Origin: Drosophila persimilis
Lineage: Eukaryota; Arthropoda; Insecta; Diptera; Drosophilidae
NCBI RefSeq assembly: GCF_003286085.1
Contig: NW_020825288.1
Span: 27,156,001 to 27,220,000 of the forward strand
Direction of reading: 5' to 3'
DNA length: 64,000 nt
Shown here: positions 11,501-23,237 of the stretch, piece after piece
Numbering within the stretch: position 1 is the first letter of the stretch
Layout: each line of letters opens with the position of its first letter
The notes under the pieces: model-generated
What the model saw: only the letters and a program-made list of their open reading frames with translations
Database searches by the model: none
Told to the model about the DNA's origin: nothing
Made by a program: the position numbers and the translations under genes

Positions 11501-13797
11501 AAGAAAGCCACGACAGATAGATAGATATTCTATCTAAAAAGAGGGTTCGAAACCGAATGATTACCGGGCTAAGGAAAGGCCTCGGTCTCTGTACCGTCCC
11601 CTCTCCTCTTTCTTTCGCGTTGGATCCAACTATAAACTATAAACTGTTGTAACTAACTTGAGCTTGAAATAGTATCTCACAGTTCAAGTTCAGGTTGGTT
11701 TGAGCAGCAGAGCACCACTTAGAGATACCCGACACTTCGATTCAGAATTCAGAATGAGAGTCTGGGGGCATGTGGCGCTGGCCAGGCCTCAAGCGAGGCA
11801 CCTGTGGAAACCACAGAAAGGTAACCAACACCTCGAGGCAAAGCCGGGGTGCCATAGATAGATAAATAGATAGATAGATAGAGAGGGAGATACGAGTAGA
11901 TGTCTCGAGAGGCGTAATTCCAGATTCAGTATTCAGAGAATACTGGGAACCGGGAGGGAGCTCTCGGCTCGAATTATGTCAGTGAGTCAGTGCGGGGCAC
12001 AGATCGACATTTCACTTTTGATTTTCGATGGGGCCGAGAGCTTACTTTCACGAGCCCCAGCACCAAGCACCAAGCACCAAGCACCAACATCAGCATCAGC
12101 ACATCTGACCCCGCAGTTCACTTCGCTGAACTCCGCCCCGAACTCCGCGGGACTCAATGTAGAAGCGATGCAGATACAAATGGGAACGAAGGAGTGGATG
12201 GATTGGATGGAGTGGAGGGTGGAGGGATCTGCAGTGCACAACATTCAATTAGTACATATTAAATTTGTTTGCCTCTTGTTGTTGGTTTCTCTTTCAACCC
12301 CAGAGCAGGGGATCTCTGGGGTTTTTCGGTTTTCGGTCTTCGGTTTCTTCGGTTTTCTTCAGACTGGTCGAACGATGAACAATGAAGCGGAACTTAACTC
12401 GATTTAAGTTTTTATGAGCCGCATTTTGTAGTTTGTATCTGGTGCCTTGTATCAGCGCCAGACAGCGATAAATTGTGTTATGAAAGTGCAGTTTAGTGCC
12501 GTGTGCCGGCCCGACCCCGACCCCGTCAAGAGTCAAAGTTGAGCCAGCAACAACAGTCTTTCTCTGTCCATTGATTGTTACATCGATTCCGGGGATAAAT
12601 TTCCGACAATCAGCAGATTCCTCAGATTGCAGATTGGGGATCGGGCCAGGCCACAACTTTCGTAAGAAAATGCTTTCAGCTAAATGGTTCTTTATCTAAT
12701 CGCAGACGAAACCGGGGATGATGATATCTGTGTGTTTGCTGGGAGATCAGAGGGGAATTTCCGGAGAAATATCAAGCGGGGAACCTCTTAGATTCAAGAG
12801 AAATCCAGTTTGTCGCATGAGGGAATCACCCAGGAGGAAGCGTTTCGGACCCCATAAAGTATATAATTTCTGGATCAGCTGGATAGCTGAATCACACACT
12901 CTTCCTCGTGCAATGTGTGCCCTCTGGTGGAGGAGAGCGGGATAGCAACACACATATTGACGAGCACGACGAGCCGCGGCCCTTGCCGCACCTCACAACG
13001 TTCCTGGTCGTCTTTGATCGATAATAAAAGCACGAAGGGTAGTCCGTAAAATTATTTAAAAATACTATTTAGGCGCTTTGAAGTATTGTGATGTATCGCA
13101 TATGTTTCAGGGCATATATGGACACTTCCTTGGCCCCTTTTCCATTTCCATTTCCATGCACTGCCCTGCGATTATCCCACATGATATGATATGAAAGTTA
13201 TTCTCATTTCGCTGTGATTTATTTCAATTATGTAAGCTCCGTTCCCATCAAAGTTCGATCATCGTTGGTTTCCTAATTTTTTTCCCGTTTTCGGTTTCCC
13301 TGTGCAGTCCACAGTCCGCACTCTGCACTCTCCACTCTCGCTGGAGCCGCCCCAAAATGCTGCTGCTCATTTGCTGCTCGGGCTAAATGCATGCAAAGAT
13401 GCAGATGGATAGCGTTTTGGGGCGTAGTGGGCGTGGCTGCAGCTGACGACTACTGACGAGGTCGTGAGTATCACTCAAATTGCCTTGCCGCATTCATCAT
13501 CTGCGTCTCCATCTCCATCTCGGACTCGGACTCCCAGAGCCACCAGTAACATGTGAATCGCCAAAGAGAGAAGAAGAAACGATCGGAGCTGTTAGTTTAG
13601 TCGACTGAAGGCGTGTCTTTTGCCAGAGACGATGTCGTTATATATGTACGTACGAGTATGGAGGGGGTGGGGGGCTCTGTAATGGCCAGCCATGGGTCTG
13701 CAGACCACAGATCAGACCACACTTGTCCCAGCGACAGTTTCCGACTTTCTCACCTCGAGTACGTACGCTGAAGTGGCAAGACTCTTGAGGCAGAGAC

Positions 13798-13838
13798 CCA
13801 CAGCCACAGCCACAGCCACAGCCGCAGCCACAGCCAGG
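13798..13838. repeat. CAGCCA microsatellite
   Basis: Six or seven CAGCCA hexamers in tandem with one CAGCCG variant. Non-coding. Confidence 0.8.
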
Positions 13839-16800
13839 CAATAAAAGTTCAGGCGGCGGAGTGACAAACCCACATGGAGGCTGTGGGGCGGCAGGAGTCG
13901 GAATCGGAATCGGAGTCGGAGTCGGCCAGTCTGCCATTTGAGCTAAGCTAAGCTTTTCATTACTTTATTTTCGAGTCTAAGCTCAATCTGAATCTGTCTT
14001 GCCAATATAAAAACAACAACCACAACGGCCACAACAGCATCCATGGCTCCTAAAACGAGGCTCCACAGCGGACTCCAATCGCATTCGTTGTTTGCCAAAT
14101 CCAAAGCAGACAGACAGACGGACAGACGGACGGACGGACAGAAAGAAAACAAGAAATAAGTATATTACTAAAGACAGGCAAAAGGTTAGCCGGTAGGAGA
14201 GGCGCTGCACAACGAATTCTTGGTGCCCTTTTGGGGCATACTAGAGTCGCTAGAATTTAAGGAAGGCAGTGTTCTTGCCACAATCTTGGAGAGCGGGGCA
14301 TCTATTGGGGCTCTGAATATTCACTCCTTGTACTCCCCATCATTCGGGCACTTGTCAACCCCGGCCAAAGGGTATACTCTGGGACAGCGACGACGCGAGT
14401 GGGGAAAAAAGGAAACAAAAAAAAGAGGCAAACAGAAATCGTTTTTTGCGCAATCCTCACAAATCTGATAAGCAGTTAGAGAGCATTAGACCAGCCAGCA
14501 CACACACACACACACCACATCCAGAGCCAAGACAAGACGGAGCCCCTGCATCAGACCCAGTCCCAGTCCCAGTCCCAGCATCAGCTAGAGTCCCAGTCAA
14601 AATCCAACGAACGGGCCCGGGACTGGGTCTGAGACCGGGACCGGGGCCAACTTTTGAGTGTGGCTGGCAGCTTAGCCTCAGAGTCTCCCCCAGCCATCGC
14701 CTGCCGGTCCCCACCTTTGCCCCACTGCCGCTCCCATTGATGCTCGAGAGCGCTGTCGCAGAGAGTCGCCGCGACGTAACATGCAACATTACATGCCTAT
14801 AATTTGTTTTCACACAGCAGGACGTTTTCACTCCATAAGACATCAGAAAGAGGTCTTAAATGGTCACATTACTGCCATTTCCAACAGCGTTCAAATGGGA
14901 CCCAGGCTCTGGCTCTGGCTCTGGCTCTGGCTGTGCCTCTTCCACTGGACTCTGCCCCTCGATGGTGGCACTGACTCTTCTGCCTCTTCTGCCTTGTGCC
15001 TTTAGGCAGATATCCATGCAACGCCTTTGGCCAATGCAATGCAATGTTCGCTAACTGTTATTTAATATAGTCATTATTTGGCTACAACTTGTCCCACTGA
15101 GCAAATGGCACTTGATTCGACTTGGACTTCAGTGTCCCCACCCCACCCCACCCCCTTCCCTCCCAAGCAAGCAAGCAACCAATTTTTCAACGCATCTGCG
15201 TGGCTGCCTCTCCATTCACCGTTGTTTGGTCGAACTTTGGCAGACCAGAGACACCCCAGCCACATGTGGCATGCGGCATTTGGCATGTGGGATGGGGACC
15301 TAGGAGGAGTCTGCTGGAGAATTCCTCTCACCTCAATGCACCGCTGATCGAATGCACAAGTGCTGGAGATGGTCAGCAGGAGCGGGAGCACCGTATCTCA
15401 TCCCCCGACTCCATTCGAGTATCTGCGGCTAAGCCCCAATTTGGATTATTTGTAGACATTAAGTGGAGCCGCAGTCTGCGCAGTCTCCTCTGTGCTGCTA
15501 CAGGAATTAAGCCTGCGCGAATGAAGAGTTAAAAATATCCCCAAGACTGGCGCGCGTCTCGTGTTTGTCGCTGGAGCGCCCAGATCCAGTGTGAGCGATA
15601 AAGGTGCAGCTGCTGGCTGCCCAGAGAATGGGGCGGGGGGGCAGGGGGCAGGCAGGCAGCACATCTCCACACAATTCAATTGAGTGGCAGTGGCAGTGCC
15701 AGTGCCAGTCCGAAGGGAGAGGAGAATGCATTTACATATGAGTACGCCGTCGAGTCCGAGTGTCCTTTACCGTTGTACAGCAGCAGACAGCAATAACAAT
15801 AACAATATAATAATAATAAAAGTTAAAGCCAAGCAAAACAAAACCCCAAAAGAGAGCTCCCACTGCGGCCCACACTAAACAAGTTAACATCGAAGCGGAC
15901 CAAAAAGCAGCAGCAGCAGCAGCGGCAACGGCAGCAACAACAGCAGCGGCAGTCAACACCAACAATAAAACCCAACACAGAGAAAACGAGCTTTGGTGGG
16001 TGGAAGCTTTTGATACCCTTTCTCAACAGCAAGAGAGACAAACCGTAAAATAAGTGCTCGTAGCCGTCACTTTTAGTGACAAAATTATGTTTTCCAACAC
16101 ACACTGACAGCCAGCAGAATAATCTCTGCCGCAGCGCTGCTCGCAGCTCTGCTTGAAAGCCAAGCTCACGCATATAGCTCTCTCGCTCTCACTGCATTGT
16201 GTTCCCATAAGGTAGCAAAGTCTAATTTTATACAGCTGTAATATATGTATGTACTTTTATGACATATCCTTAGTTTTGCTGCTGGTCAAAATCGTAATAC
16301 CTTCCAGAAAGAGCATAACAAAACACAAAACGCAGATCGGCGCAGCGAAGAGAGGAGACAGCAAAGACAGGGAAGAGTGGGAGAGTGGCACAAACAAAAA
16401 CACAACACAAAAAAAAAAGTATCTTCAAAATACACTTATGCTGTCTTTTATGGCATATCTTTTACTTATTTGCCCGCACTTAAGTATCGGCGCAGTGCGC
16501 TGTCGGAGTGCTGCTGCCTTTTTTTATTTCCTTCTGCCTTGTTTCTGATTTTTCGTGTTTTTATTTTTATTTTTGTAAATGAAATGAAATCGAAATACGA
16601 ATATGGGTCGGCGCGCAGTCTGAGCCCTCCTCCTGCCGATGCCCCCCGTCCTACTCCCCATCCCCCTCTCCATCCGCGAAAGAGTGAACTCGAAACACAC
16701 TTCTTCGTCTCCCATAAGAGATCCCCAGAGCAATATTATTGGCACGAATTATTAACCTTTTCTTTTTCTGTTTTTTTTTTGGTGGTGCACTTTAAGCCCA

Positions 16801-17203
16801 CATCTCGAGCGAGAAATTGGCCCAAACATATACATACACATGGTATGAGGAATGATTGCGCTTCGTTATAAATGGAACGTGAGTCTACACATTCGTATTC
16901 ACATTCCTGCATTCATATTCATGTATTTATACATAATTTCGAAGAACTTTCACGGCAGTGGGTTATAATCATAAATAGTGAGGCACGGCACAGATCTACG
17001 TACTTCGTAATTGTACTCCTATTTGGGGCCTGACCTTGCCCACGGCCAGAGATGAGTTGTGTCAGGCGGCTGCCAAGGGCAAAGGGCGCTGCGATGTGAT
17101 GTGACGACTCTCCTGGGATTACGGTTTCACACACACACACTCACGCACAATCTATAAATTTTCTGTCAGTCCCGCTTGACGGTGTTACATTTACTGCCAA
17201 CTT

Positions 17204-17308
17204 TTACGTATCGCGCGGAACGTTCACGTTCACGTTACCAATTACACCTTCCGACTTGGCCACAAGCAAAATCAAAATGAAGATCGCGCGCGCCAACTGC
17301 CTGTTCAT
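17204..17308 (-). CDS. Short open frame with signal-peptide-like start (34 codons)
   Basis: On the minus strand, an ATG about 30 nt downstream of the minus-facing GGTCACACTG opens 34 codons: MNRQLARA followed by a hydrophobic IFILILLVA run, then a short tail to TAA. It could be an upstream ORF in the leader of the scaffold-like gene, a small secreted peptide, or chance. The plus strand of the same DNA also opens a 15-codon hydrophobic frame (17277-17324), which argues for compositional chance. Confidence 0.2.
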   Translation of the reverse strand: MNRQLARAIFILILLVAKSEGVIGNVNVNVPRDT

Positions 17309-17339
17309 TCTGCTGCTATTTTGAATTTTTTGTCCGAGC

Positions 17340-17495
17340 CAGTGTGACCTCGGATTTATCGATAAAATATACCGTCCGACCCTCAGAAATATACCGAAAC
17401 ATACCGCCTCATTTTCAAAATATACCGTAAATATACCGTCGGCTCATTTTGGACCCCGAAAAATATCAAAAATACCGTAAACGGTCACCCTGGTC
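17340..17495. promoter_or_regulatory. Bidirectional housekeeping-type promoter cassette (motif 1, DRE, motif-6-like array)
   Basis: In order: CAGTGTGACC (motif 1, minus-facing, 17340-17349), TATCGATA (DRE, 17357-17364), AAAATATACCG, GACCCTCAGAAAT (17378-17390), four or five more ATACCG words, and GGTCACCCTG (motif-1 variant, plus-facing, 17483-17492). The plus-facing end lies about 320 nt before the ATG of the tetraspan gene. The minus-facing end points into the scaffold-like gene. Motif 1 is the M1BP site, DRE is bound by DREF, and the GGTATATTT type corresponds to Ohler motif 6. The same cassette recurs at 52.2 kb and 61.4-62.0 kb. Confidence 0.75.
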
Positions 17496-17808
17496 CGAAC
17501 CGAATGTTGTTGTTTTAATTAAAGTTAATTTTATTTAAAAAATAAGTACGCTTACGCCCAGACCCCGCCCTAGAAAGTGTGTGCAACTGGCCGAACGTTA
17601 CCCTAGATTGGCTGATCAACGAAAAACTGGTGAATAGGTGGAGCTTGGAGCTGGTTTTCATTGACCAAAATATATGGGCGTTGACGGAAGATGCTTCTGC
17701 TGGCTGCCTGGTGGCAGCGCGTCACGCAGGCCCAAACGAATTAAACAAACATGCTTCAGACACTCTTTTGACCCATCATTACTCTTGTGATTCTGTGATT
17801 GTAGAAAC

Positions 17809-18491
17809 ATGGTTGTGCTGAGCTCCTGCTGGTCCCCCATCATCTGGTCGGACAATGTCCGCACGGGCAGCTACGCTGTGGCCGCGTACACGGCCGCCTT
17901 GTCGGTGGTGATGATCACGATTATCGCCTATATGCTGGCGGGCGGTGAGTCGGCCCAGCTCTATTCACCACTATTCGAGACGGACATCAAGACGTCGATG
18001 CCCATAGCTGGCGGCTTCTTCATCATATACTTTCTCCTGATCATTGCTGCCTCCTATCTGGTGTACTTTGGCATTAAGATCAGGTGAGTGCTGGAGTCAT
18101 AAACTATGGGAGATCTTACTACATTAATGCCTCTCTACAGCACTCGCGGCTGGCTCCTGCCCTGGCTGGGTCTGGTGGGCCTTGCCATTCTCTTCCAGTT
18201 CTGCTGGAGTCTTTGGCTCATCGGTGGATACTACATCTATGTAAGTGGGAAAAGCAGGCAAAGTGAATCCTCAATTTAATGATTGCTCTCTCCCACAGCT
18301 GGAACAAACCTTTTCGGCTCTGCTCAACTTCGTTTGGATGGCCTACAATGTGAGTAAATATACGAATATCCCATCCCCATCTTAACCAATTTTCTCTGCT
18401 TCGATAGATATACTGTTGGCTGGTAGTCTTCTCTCAGTACCAGATCTTCTTACAAATCCAGAATCCAAACATTGAGCTGCTGATGCCGTGA
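17809..18491 (+). CDS. pasi1: Pasiflora-type four-transmembrane septate-junction protein
   Basis: Exons 17809-18083, 18141-18240, 18299-18349 and 18408-18491, joined by 57-58 nt introns with consensus ends, encode 169 residues. Four hydrophobic segments are visible (about 21-44, 66-88, 97-121 and 131-153), with a polar loop [16 protein letters not shown] between the first two and no cleavable signal. This matches the small insect tetraspan family that includes Pasiflora1 and Pasiflora2, glial and epithelial septate-junction components needed for the paracellular barrier. The name pasi1 rests on family look and on my recollection that it neighbours the ING-type gene in D. melanogaster; a paralogue is possible. 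The start is just after a tgattgtag acceptor (17804), implying a spliced 5' UTR. The gene converges on the ING gene. Confidence 0.8.
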
Positions 18492-19187
18492 TGAGGCTCG
18501 AATAACTTTTCGAATTCTTAGACTTGACACGCAACAAAAGTCCGTCCAGAGACAGTTTTGTAATAAGAATACATTTCATTTCCATTACACACAGAGATGC
18601 CTACCAAATAGTTTTATAAATATATACATTGTACGCCTTTATACACATCTACTATACATCTATAATGTATGAATCGAATGCCTTAGTCTGCTTTTTGACC
18701 ATTAAAAACAATTATTCGTAAAGATAATACGTCTACTGAGTGTAGTGTTTGTTGTGGGATCCGATCCTCGAAGGCAGGGCATGGCATCGAGACATGTGGG
18801 TGGTGCATCAGCCATTAAGTAAGTTCTAAGTGTGTGTACGCATTAAATATATATATGTATTTATATTTAGAGAAAGTTACAATTTGTACAGAAACGATTA
18901 ATCAAACAGACGAACTTTAGCCCCGTAAAGAGACAGGGGCCAGATCTGAATGGCTTTCTGGGTGTGGTGTGAGTGCGACAAAGCTGAGTGAAGGCCAGGC
19001 CAACGAACTCAAACCTGGCTCAAGCCTAGGCTCGAGTGGGATCGGGGAGGAGGGTTTTCAAAACACTAAATGTACATTATGGTAAAATCTTAGGGTCGAA
19101 TAATATACAGAGCGCAGCGCCAAGTACTGCTGTACTGCCCACGCCTGGTGTTGAACACAGGACAGTGGGCTCTTGCGGTTGCTATTC
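18492..19187. other. Convergent 3' region between the tetraspan and ING genes
   Basis: This should contain the 3' UTRs of both convergent genes. AT-rich with TATATA stretches near 18845-18865. I see no additional coding frame and no unambiguous AATAAA for either gene. Confidence 0.5.
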
Positions 19188-20659
19188 CTAGGTCTTCTCC
19201 TCCTTCTCCTTGTTGTACCGCTCGAGCTCCTTGAGGAACTGGGCCTTCGGCTTCATCACATTGGGTCGCTCGCCACGGCAGTTCGGACAGAACCACTTGC
19301 CCTTCGGCTTCAGCACCAGGGACACGCACGAGAAGTGGAACCACTCGATGGGGCACAGGTCGTTGTCGCACAGAATCATTTCGCCAAAAGAGATCTGCAA
19401 TGAAAACAGTGTAACGTTAGCTGTCTCTCTCTTTGGGTGCCACTCCACTCCACTTACCTGGTTGCAGACGCAGTAGGTCGGCTCATCCGGATCGATGGTC
19501 TCCGGCGGCGGCGTCTCCTCGCGTGCATTTGCTGTTGTGTTCGAAGCGCCCGCGCCGCGTACCTTGCGTTTCTTCTTCTTGCCCGAATTATTGCCGCCTC
19601 CTCCTCCGCCACCACCACCACCACCGGCTCCTCCTCCCGCCCCGCCGCTGCTCGTGCCACCGGATCCGCTGGCCAGGCTGCCACCCGAAGTTCCCTGCAG
19701 GTTCCCCTTGCGCTGACCGGCCCCAGCACTGCCCAGGGAGCCTTTGCGTTCCCCGTTGCCGCTGCCACTGCCACCGGCCTCGTTGGCCGAGTTCGATTCG
19801 TTGCCGCCCATCTCCAGGGAGCTGCCGTTGACCAAGCTCTCGTTGCGGCGCCGCGAGCGTTTGCTTCCCCCTCTCTGCAAATCACCGCCGCCGCTGGCGC
19901 TCAGGTTGCCATTGGAGCCACCACCGTTGCTGACATGGCTGGAGCGCTCTGAGTTCGGTGTGGAGCCACCGCCGCCATTGCCCGAAATGATGGCCCCCGG
20001 GTTAGTCACCCCCACGACGCCGACGTACACGGGCAGGCCATACTGATCCTTCACTGTAAATCCACCGACACTTCCGCCCAGGCCGTTGCCATTCAGACCG
20101 CCGCTGTTGCTGCTGCCGGCACCACCTCCGCCTACCGTGTTCGCCTGGTCCCGCATCGGGCTCTGTAATCTCTGCAGCTTCGATGCCGGACAGTCGTCCA
20201 GCAGCGCGTAGCGGTCGCGCTCCTCCTTCAGGTCGAGGTTCTGCTGGTTCGTGTCTAGCTGCCGCAGCTTGCCATCGATAATCTCTTGCATGTGGCCGAC
20301 AATCTGCATCTTTTCGTCGCCCAGCTCCTGCGCCTGGATGAGGCACTGGTGCATGCGGTTCATACTGCGGGACCGCCGGACAGTGTCCGTCGAGTTTTGC
20401 AGCGTCAGATACAGGTCATAGTAGTGGTCCACGTCGCGAATCAGCCCTGCAAATGGTGCCAACAGATCACATCAGTTCACGCTAAGTTTGGGAAAGATTT
20501 AGGCCGCGAAAACCCACCTCGGTACTGGACATCGATGTCTCGGATGCGGGAGAGCTGCCGCTGCACGTCGTCCGGCAGGTTCTCCACGGAATCAATGTAG
20601 TTGTCGACATAGGTGGCCGAATTGATGGCCTCCGACTCGGATGCAATTGGATTTATCAT
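19188..20659 (-). CDS. CG7379: ING1/2-type PHD-finger chromatin reader
   Basis: Exons 20659-20518, 20446-19458 and 19394-19188, with 71- and 63-nt introns, encode 445 residues. The N-terminal ING domain (about 1-130) has the family pattern [20 protein letters not shown] and [12 protein letters not shown]. The middle is a long Gly/Ser/Asn-rich linker with basic KRSRRR and KKKKRK clusters. The C-terminal PHD finger (about 372-421) has the C4HC3 ligands: CVC, CDNDLC, H in WFHFSC, and WFCPNC. It is followed by a lysine-rich tail like the polybasic region of ING1/2. ING proteins recruit histone deacetylase or acetyltransferase complexes to H3K4me3. The aromatic and acidic residues for methyl-lysine binding (Y in PTYC, D in CDND, W in EWFH) are present. 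The linker makes it longer than human ING1/2. The symbol reflects the D. melanogaster orthologue I recall. Confidence 0.9.
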
Positions 20660-20863
20660 GTTAAGGTTCGATGCGCGTCAGTTCGGCTGCTGTCGCTGCC
20701 ACATCGAGTGGGTACTGCTAGAGTCTGCTGGAACTGGTGCGCCACAGGGACTGGAAAAGATCGGTTGAGTTACTTTCGCTGCTTTTTATTCAAGATAATT
20801 TTTGTATGGCGTTTCCTTGCGACTGTACTTGTGTGCGTGTGTGTGCGTAGGTACATATATATG

Positions 20864-21355
20864 CAGTGTTGCCAGAGCGTCAAAATAAGCTAGATTTCAC
20901 AAAAACACAAGCTAAAACAAGCTAAAAACTGTAAAAAACAGGCCAAAAAATAGGCTAAAAATAAAAAAAAACACATAGATACACACATAAAACAACATTT
21001 GACCACGTTAGACTTAAAATTTCTATGGCAAATAAAGCGATTTCTTCAAGAGGTTTGTTTTTGCCAGCATCTTTAAAAGTCAGTACTTCTGACCAAACTT
21101 TGACCGAAACTGTTCAACGAAAATATACAATATAAATGAATTCTAAAATACCATGATACACCAAAATATGTACAACAAATATACTTTTTGTTCGATTTGC
21201 CTAAAAATATATGTAGGATATAAAAAGGCAAACATAAACAGAGTGAAATTAAAACAGGCTAGATTTAAGGCTATAAGCATTTTCATAATTTTTCAAGCTT
21301 TTCCGTTTTCAAATAAGCTAGATCTAGCCTTAATTAGGCTAAAATGGCAACTCTG
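20864..21355. mobile_element. Internally deleted hAT copy A
   Basis: 492 bp, beginning CAGTGTTGCCAG and ending TGGCAACTCTG (one mismatch in the terminal repeat). It shares the subterminal AGCTAGATTTC/AGCTAAAACA/GGCTAAAAAT words and the right-end AAGCTAGATCTAGCC block with the fuller copy at 50169-51232, but lacks the transposase-derived middle. The flanking 8-mers do not match, so no target duplication is visible. Confidence 0.8.
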
Positions 21356-21610
21356 GTTGGACCCTCAGAAATATACCAAAATATACCGGCTTAATTGGAA
21401 ATATACCATAAATATACTGACGAATTCAAGTTCTATTTTACATATTCCTTGTTTTCGATCTTCCGTCGAATAATACTCGCTATATAGAACATTTAGCCAT
21501 GCCCACTCAATTTTGTACGATTGATGAATCAATTCTATACATGATTGGCCTATTCGAAATACTTGCATTTATTGGATTTCTATATAACATTGAAAATTAA
21601 AACATGGGAG
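21356..21610 (-). repeat. Dispersed repeat B carrying a promoter-like motif-6 array
   Basis: The reverse complement aligns to 51340-51510 (about 160 bp around the GGGCATGGCTAAATGTTC block) and to 52130-52310 (TTCTATATAGC, then GAATATGT, then TCAGTATATTTATGGTATATTT). The end next to hAT copy A carries GACCCTCAGAAATATACC, shared with the promoter cassettes at 17.4 and 61.4 kb. It lies between the two hAT copies. Family not recognised. Confidence 0.7.
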
Positions 21611-21639
21611 CGTTTCGAGTGTGTGTGCGTGTGTATGTG

Positions 21640-22494
21640 CAGTGCTGCCAGATTTTGAGCGTCAAAAAAGCTAGATTTCACAAAAACACAAGCTAAAACA
21701 AGCTAAAAATTTTAAAAAACAGGCCAAAAAATAGGCTAAAAATTAAAAAAAAACACATAGTGTTATAATTTTATCCAACTCGCTATTACTCGAATCGGTA
21801 TATTTATCGCTGGAACGTATTAAATTTAAATGACAAATAAAGCGATTTCTTCAAGAGGTTTGTTTTTGCCAGCATCTTTATAGGTCAGTACTTCTGACCA
21901 AAGCTTTATAGTGTCATCTGTACTTTGCCAAGGGACTAAGTGAATTTTGCCATATTGGGCAAGAATTCCATCTATATTGCTATAGTTGAAGTGTTCCAAT
22001 ATGGAAATGAGATCATTAGGATTTTTATTATGTTCGGGACATTTTCTGCTGCAAAAACTTGCAGTTTTTCCAATGTCTCAAAATTATCTGGAAGTCTGAA
22101 ATTAAACAGCAGATTATTATTTATTTTTAATATCAAATCCTATTGAAGCTTACCTTTCTCTGAGTTGGATAATAAGCTCCTTTATAAAATCCTTGCACCT
22201 CAATTTTACACAATTACACATTTCACACGATCGCCAAGTTTCTGTGTAGTAGTGACCGAAACTTTTCAACGAAAATATACCATAAATGAATTCTAAAATA
22301 CCATGATACATTAAAATATGTACAACCAATATACTTTTTGTTCGATTTGCCTAAAAATATATGTAGGATATAAAAAGGCAAACATAAACAGAGTGAAATT
22401 AAAACAGGCTAGATTTAATTTTCATAATTTTTCAAGCTTTTCCGTTTTCAAATAAGCTAGATCTAGCCTTAAATATGATAAAATGGCAACACTG
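21640..22494. mobile_element. Rearranged hAT copy B
   Basis: 855 bp from CAGTGCTGCCAG to TGGCAACACTG. It matches the ends and parts of the middle of the copy at 50169-51232, but about 260 bp of the hAT dimerisation region is missing. About 80 bp of other sequence (near 21920-22000) replaces part of it. The left flank (GTGTGTGCGT) resembles that of copy A, suggesting local duplication of element plus flank. Confidence 0.8.
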
Positions 22495-23193
22495 CATACA
22501 TGTACCAGATATGTAGTTAGAATGTAGATAACATGTAACCAAATTACATTTTTCTTGACCTTTTATGTTTTAACCTTGTTTCTTGGACAAACCAGTAAGA
22601 AGGGGTCGTTGAAGCTAGCCAGTTTTGCAGGGAAAATAGGATAAAATTATATTACTATCGCTGAGGGTTGTAGTTAGCCAGCAATATTCAACGGAATATC
22701 AGAATAGATGAATGTGATTAGCGATGGTGGACAGTACATTAACCCATTGTGACCGGTGGTTATTAACATACACTCGACGCAGTTTAAAGTTAGTTCAGTT
22801 CAGGTGAAGGATATCGGGTTTTTTTTTTTTAAGTTAAGATGAACGATAAAATGGATCCACAAGTTGAAATTGTATTATTATTTATATTATTTTTCCGAGG
22901 TGTAACCCAAGTTGTTCTGTTTTATTAAAGGGGGCTTTAGTGGGTTAAGATTATTTTTGGTCATACTAAAAACGAAAAATCAAGTGCTTTTGCGCCTACT
23001 CTTGCACGGTCACTCTTTAAATTGAACTCGACCTGTACAAACGTGCCCGCGACGCTCTTAGAATTTTCCTTTGTGTGCATTTCTCGTTGCATTTACTTGT
23101 GTGTTTAGATTAAAGCGTGTTCGTTCGTGACTATAGATTTGACGATACTTCAAGAGCAAGAGCAACAGATCAGATCAGACCAGAAGCAGCAAG
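22495..23193 (+). other. Upstream region and probable 5' UTR of Jupiter distal isoform
   Basis: Contains a 17-bp match (AATATTCAACGGAATAT, near 22684) to repeat B at 52.2 kb, then unique AT-rich sequence. The purine-rich leader with GAGCAAGAGCAACAGATCAG just before the ATG at 23194 looks like 5' UTR. The start site is not determinable by eye. Confidence 0.4.
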
Positions 23194-23237
23194 ATGATCT
23201 CCAATTACGATATCACCGACAGCAAGTCCAGCAGCAA
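23194..23237 (+). CDS. Jupiter: Jupiter alternative first coding exon, distal isoform
   Basis: Encodes [14 protein letters not shown] plus two nucleotides before the donor gtaagt at 23238. Spliced to 46256 it gives …SSSKVLRPPGG. It resembles the MISNFD… start known for Drosophila Jupiter. Confidence 0.9.

Larger units (their letters stand above)
8679..17330. other. Long non-coding stretch, probably 5' intron of the scaffold-like gene
   Basis: I find no exon I can defend here. It contains a strong inverted repeat (8898-9013), hexamer and CAGCCA/GGCTCT-type microsatellites, several pyrimidine runs and a possible decayed Helitron hairpin near 11451-11500. The 5' exon(s) of the minus-strand scaffold-like gene must lie here or further right. 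The minus-facing GGTCACACTG at 17340-17349 is the best promoter candidate for it. Confidence 0.5.
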
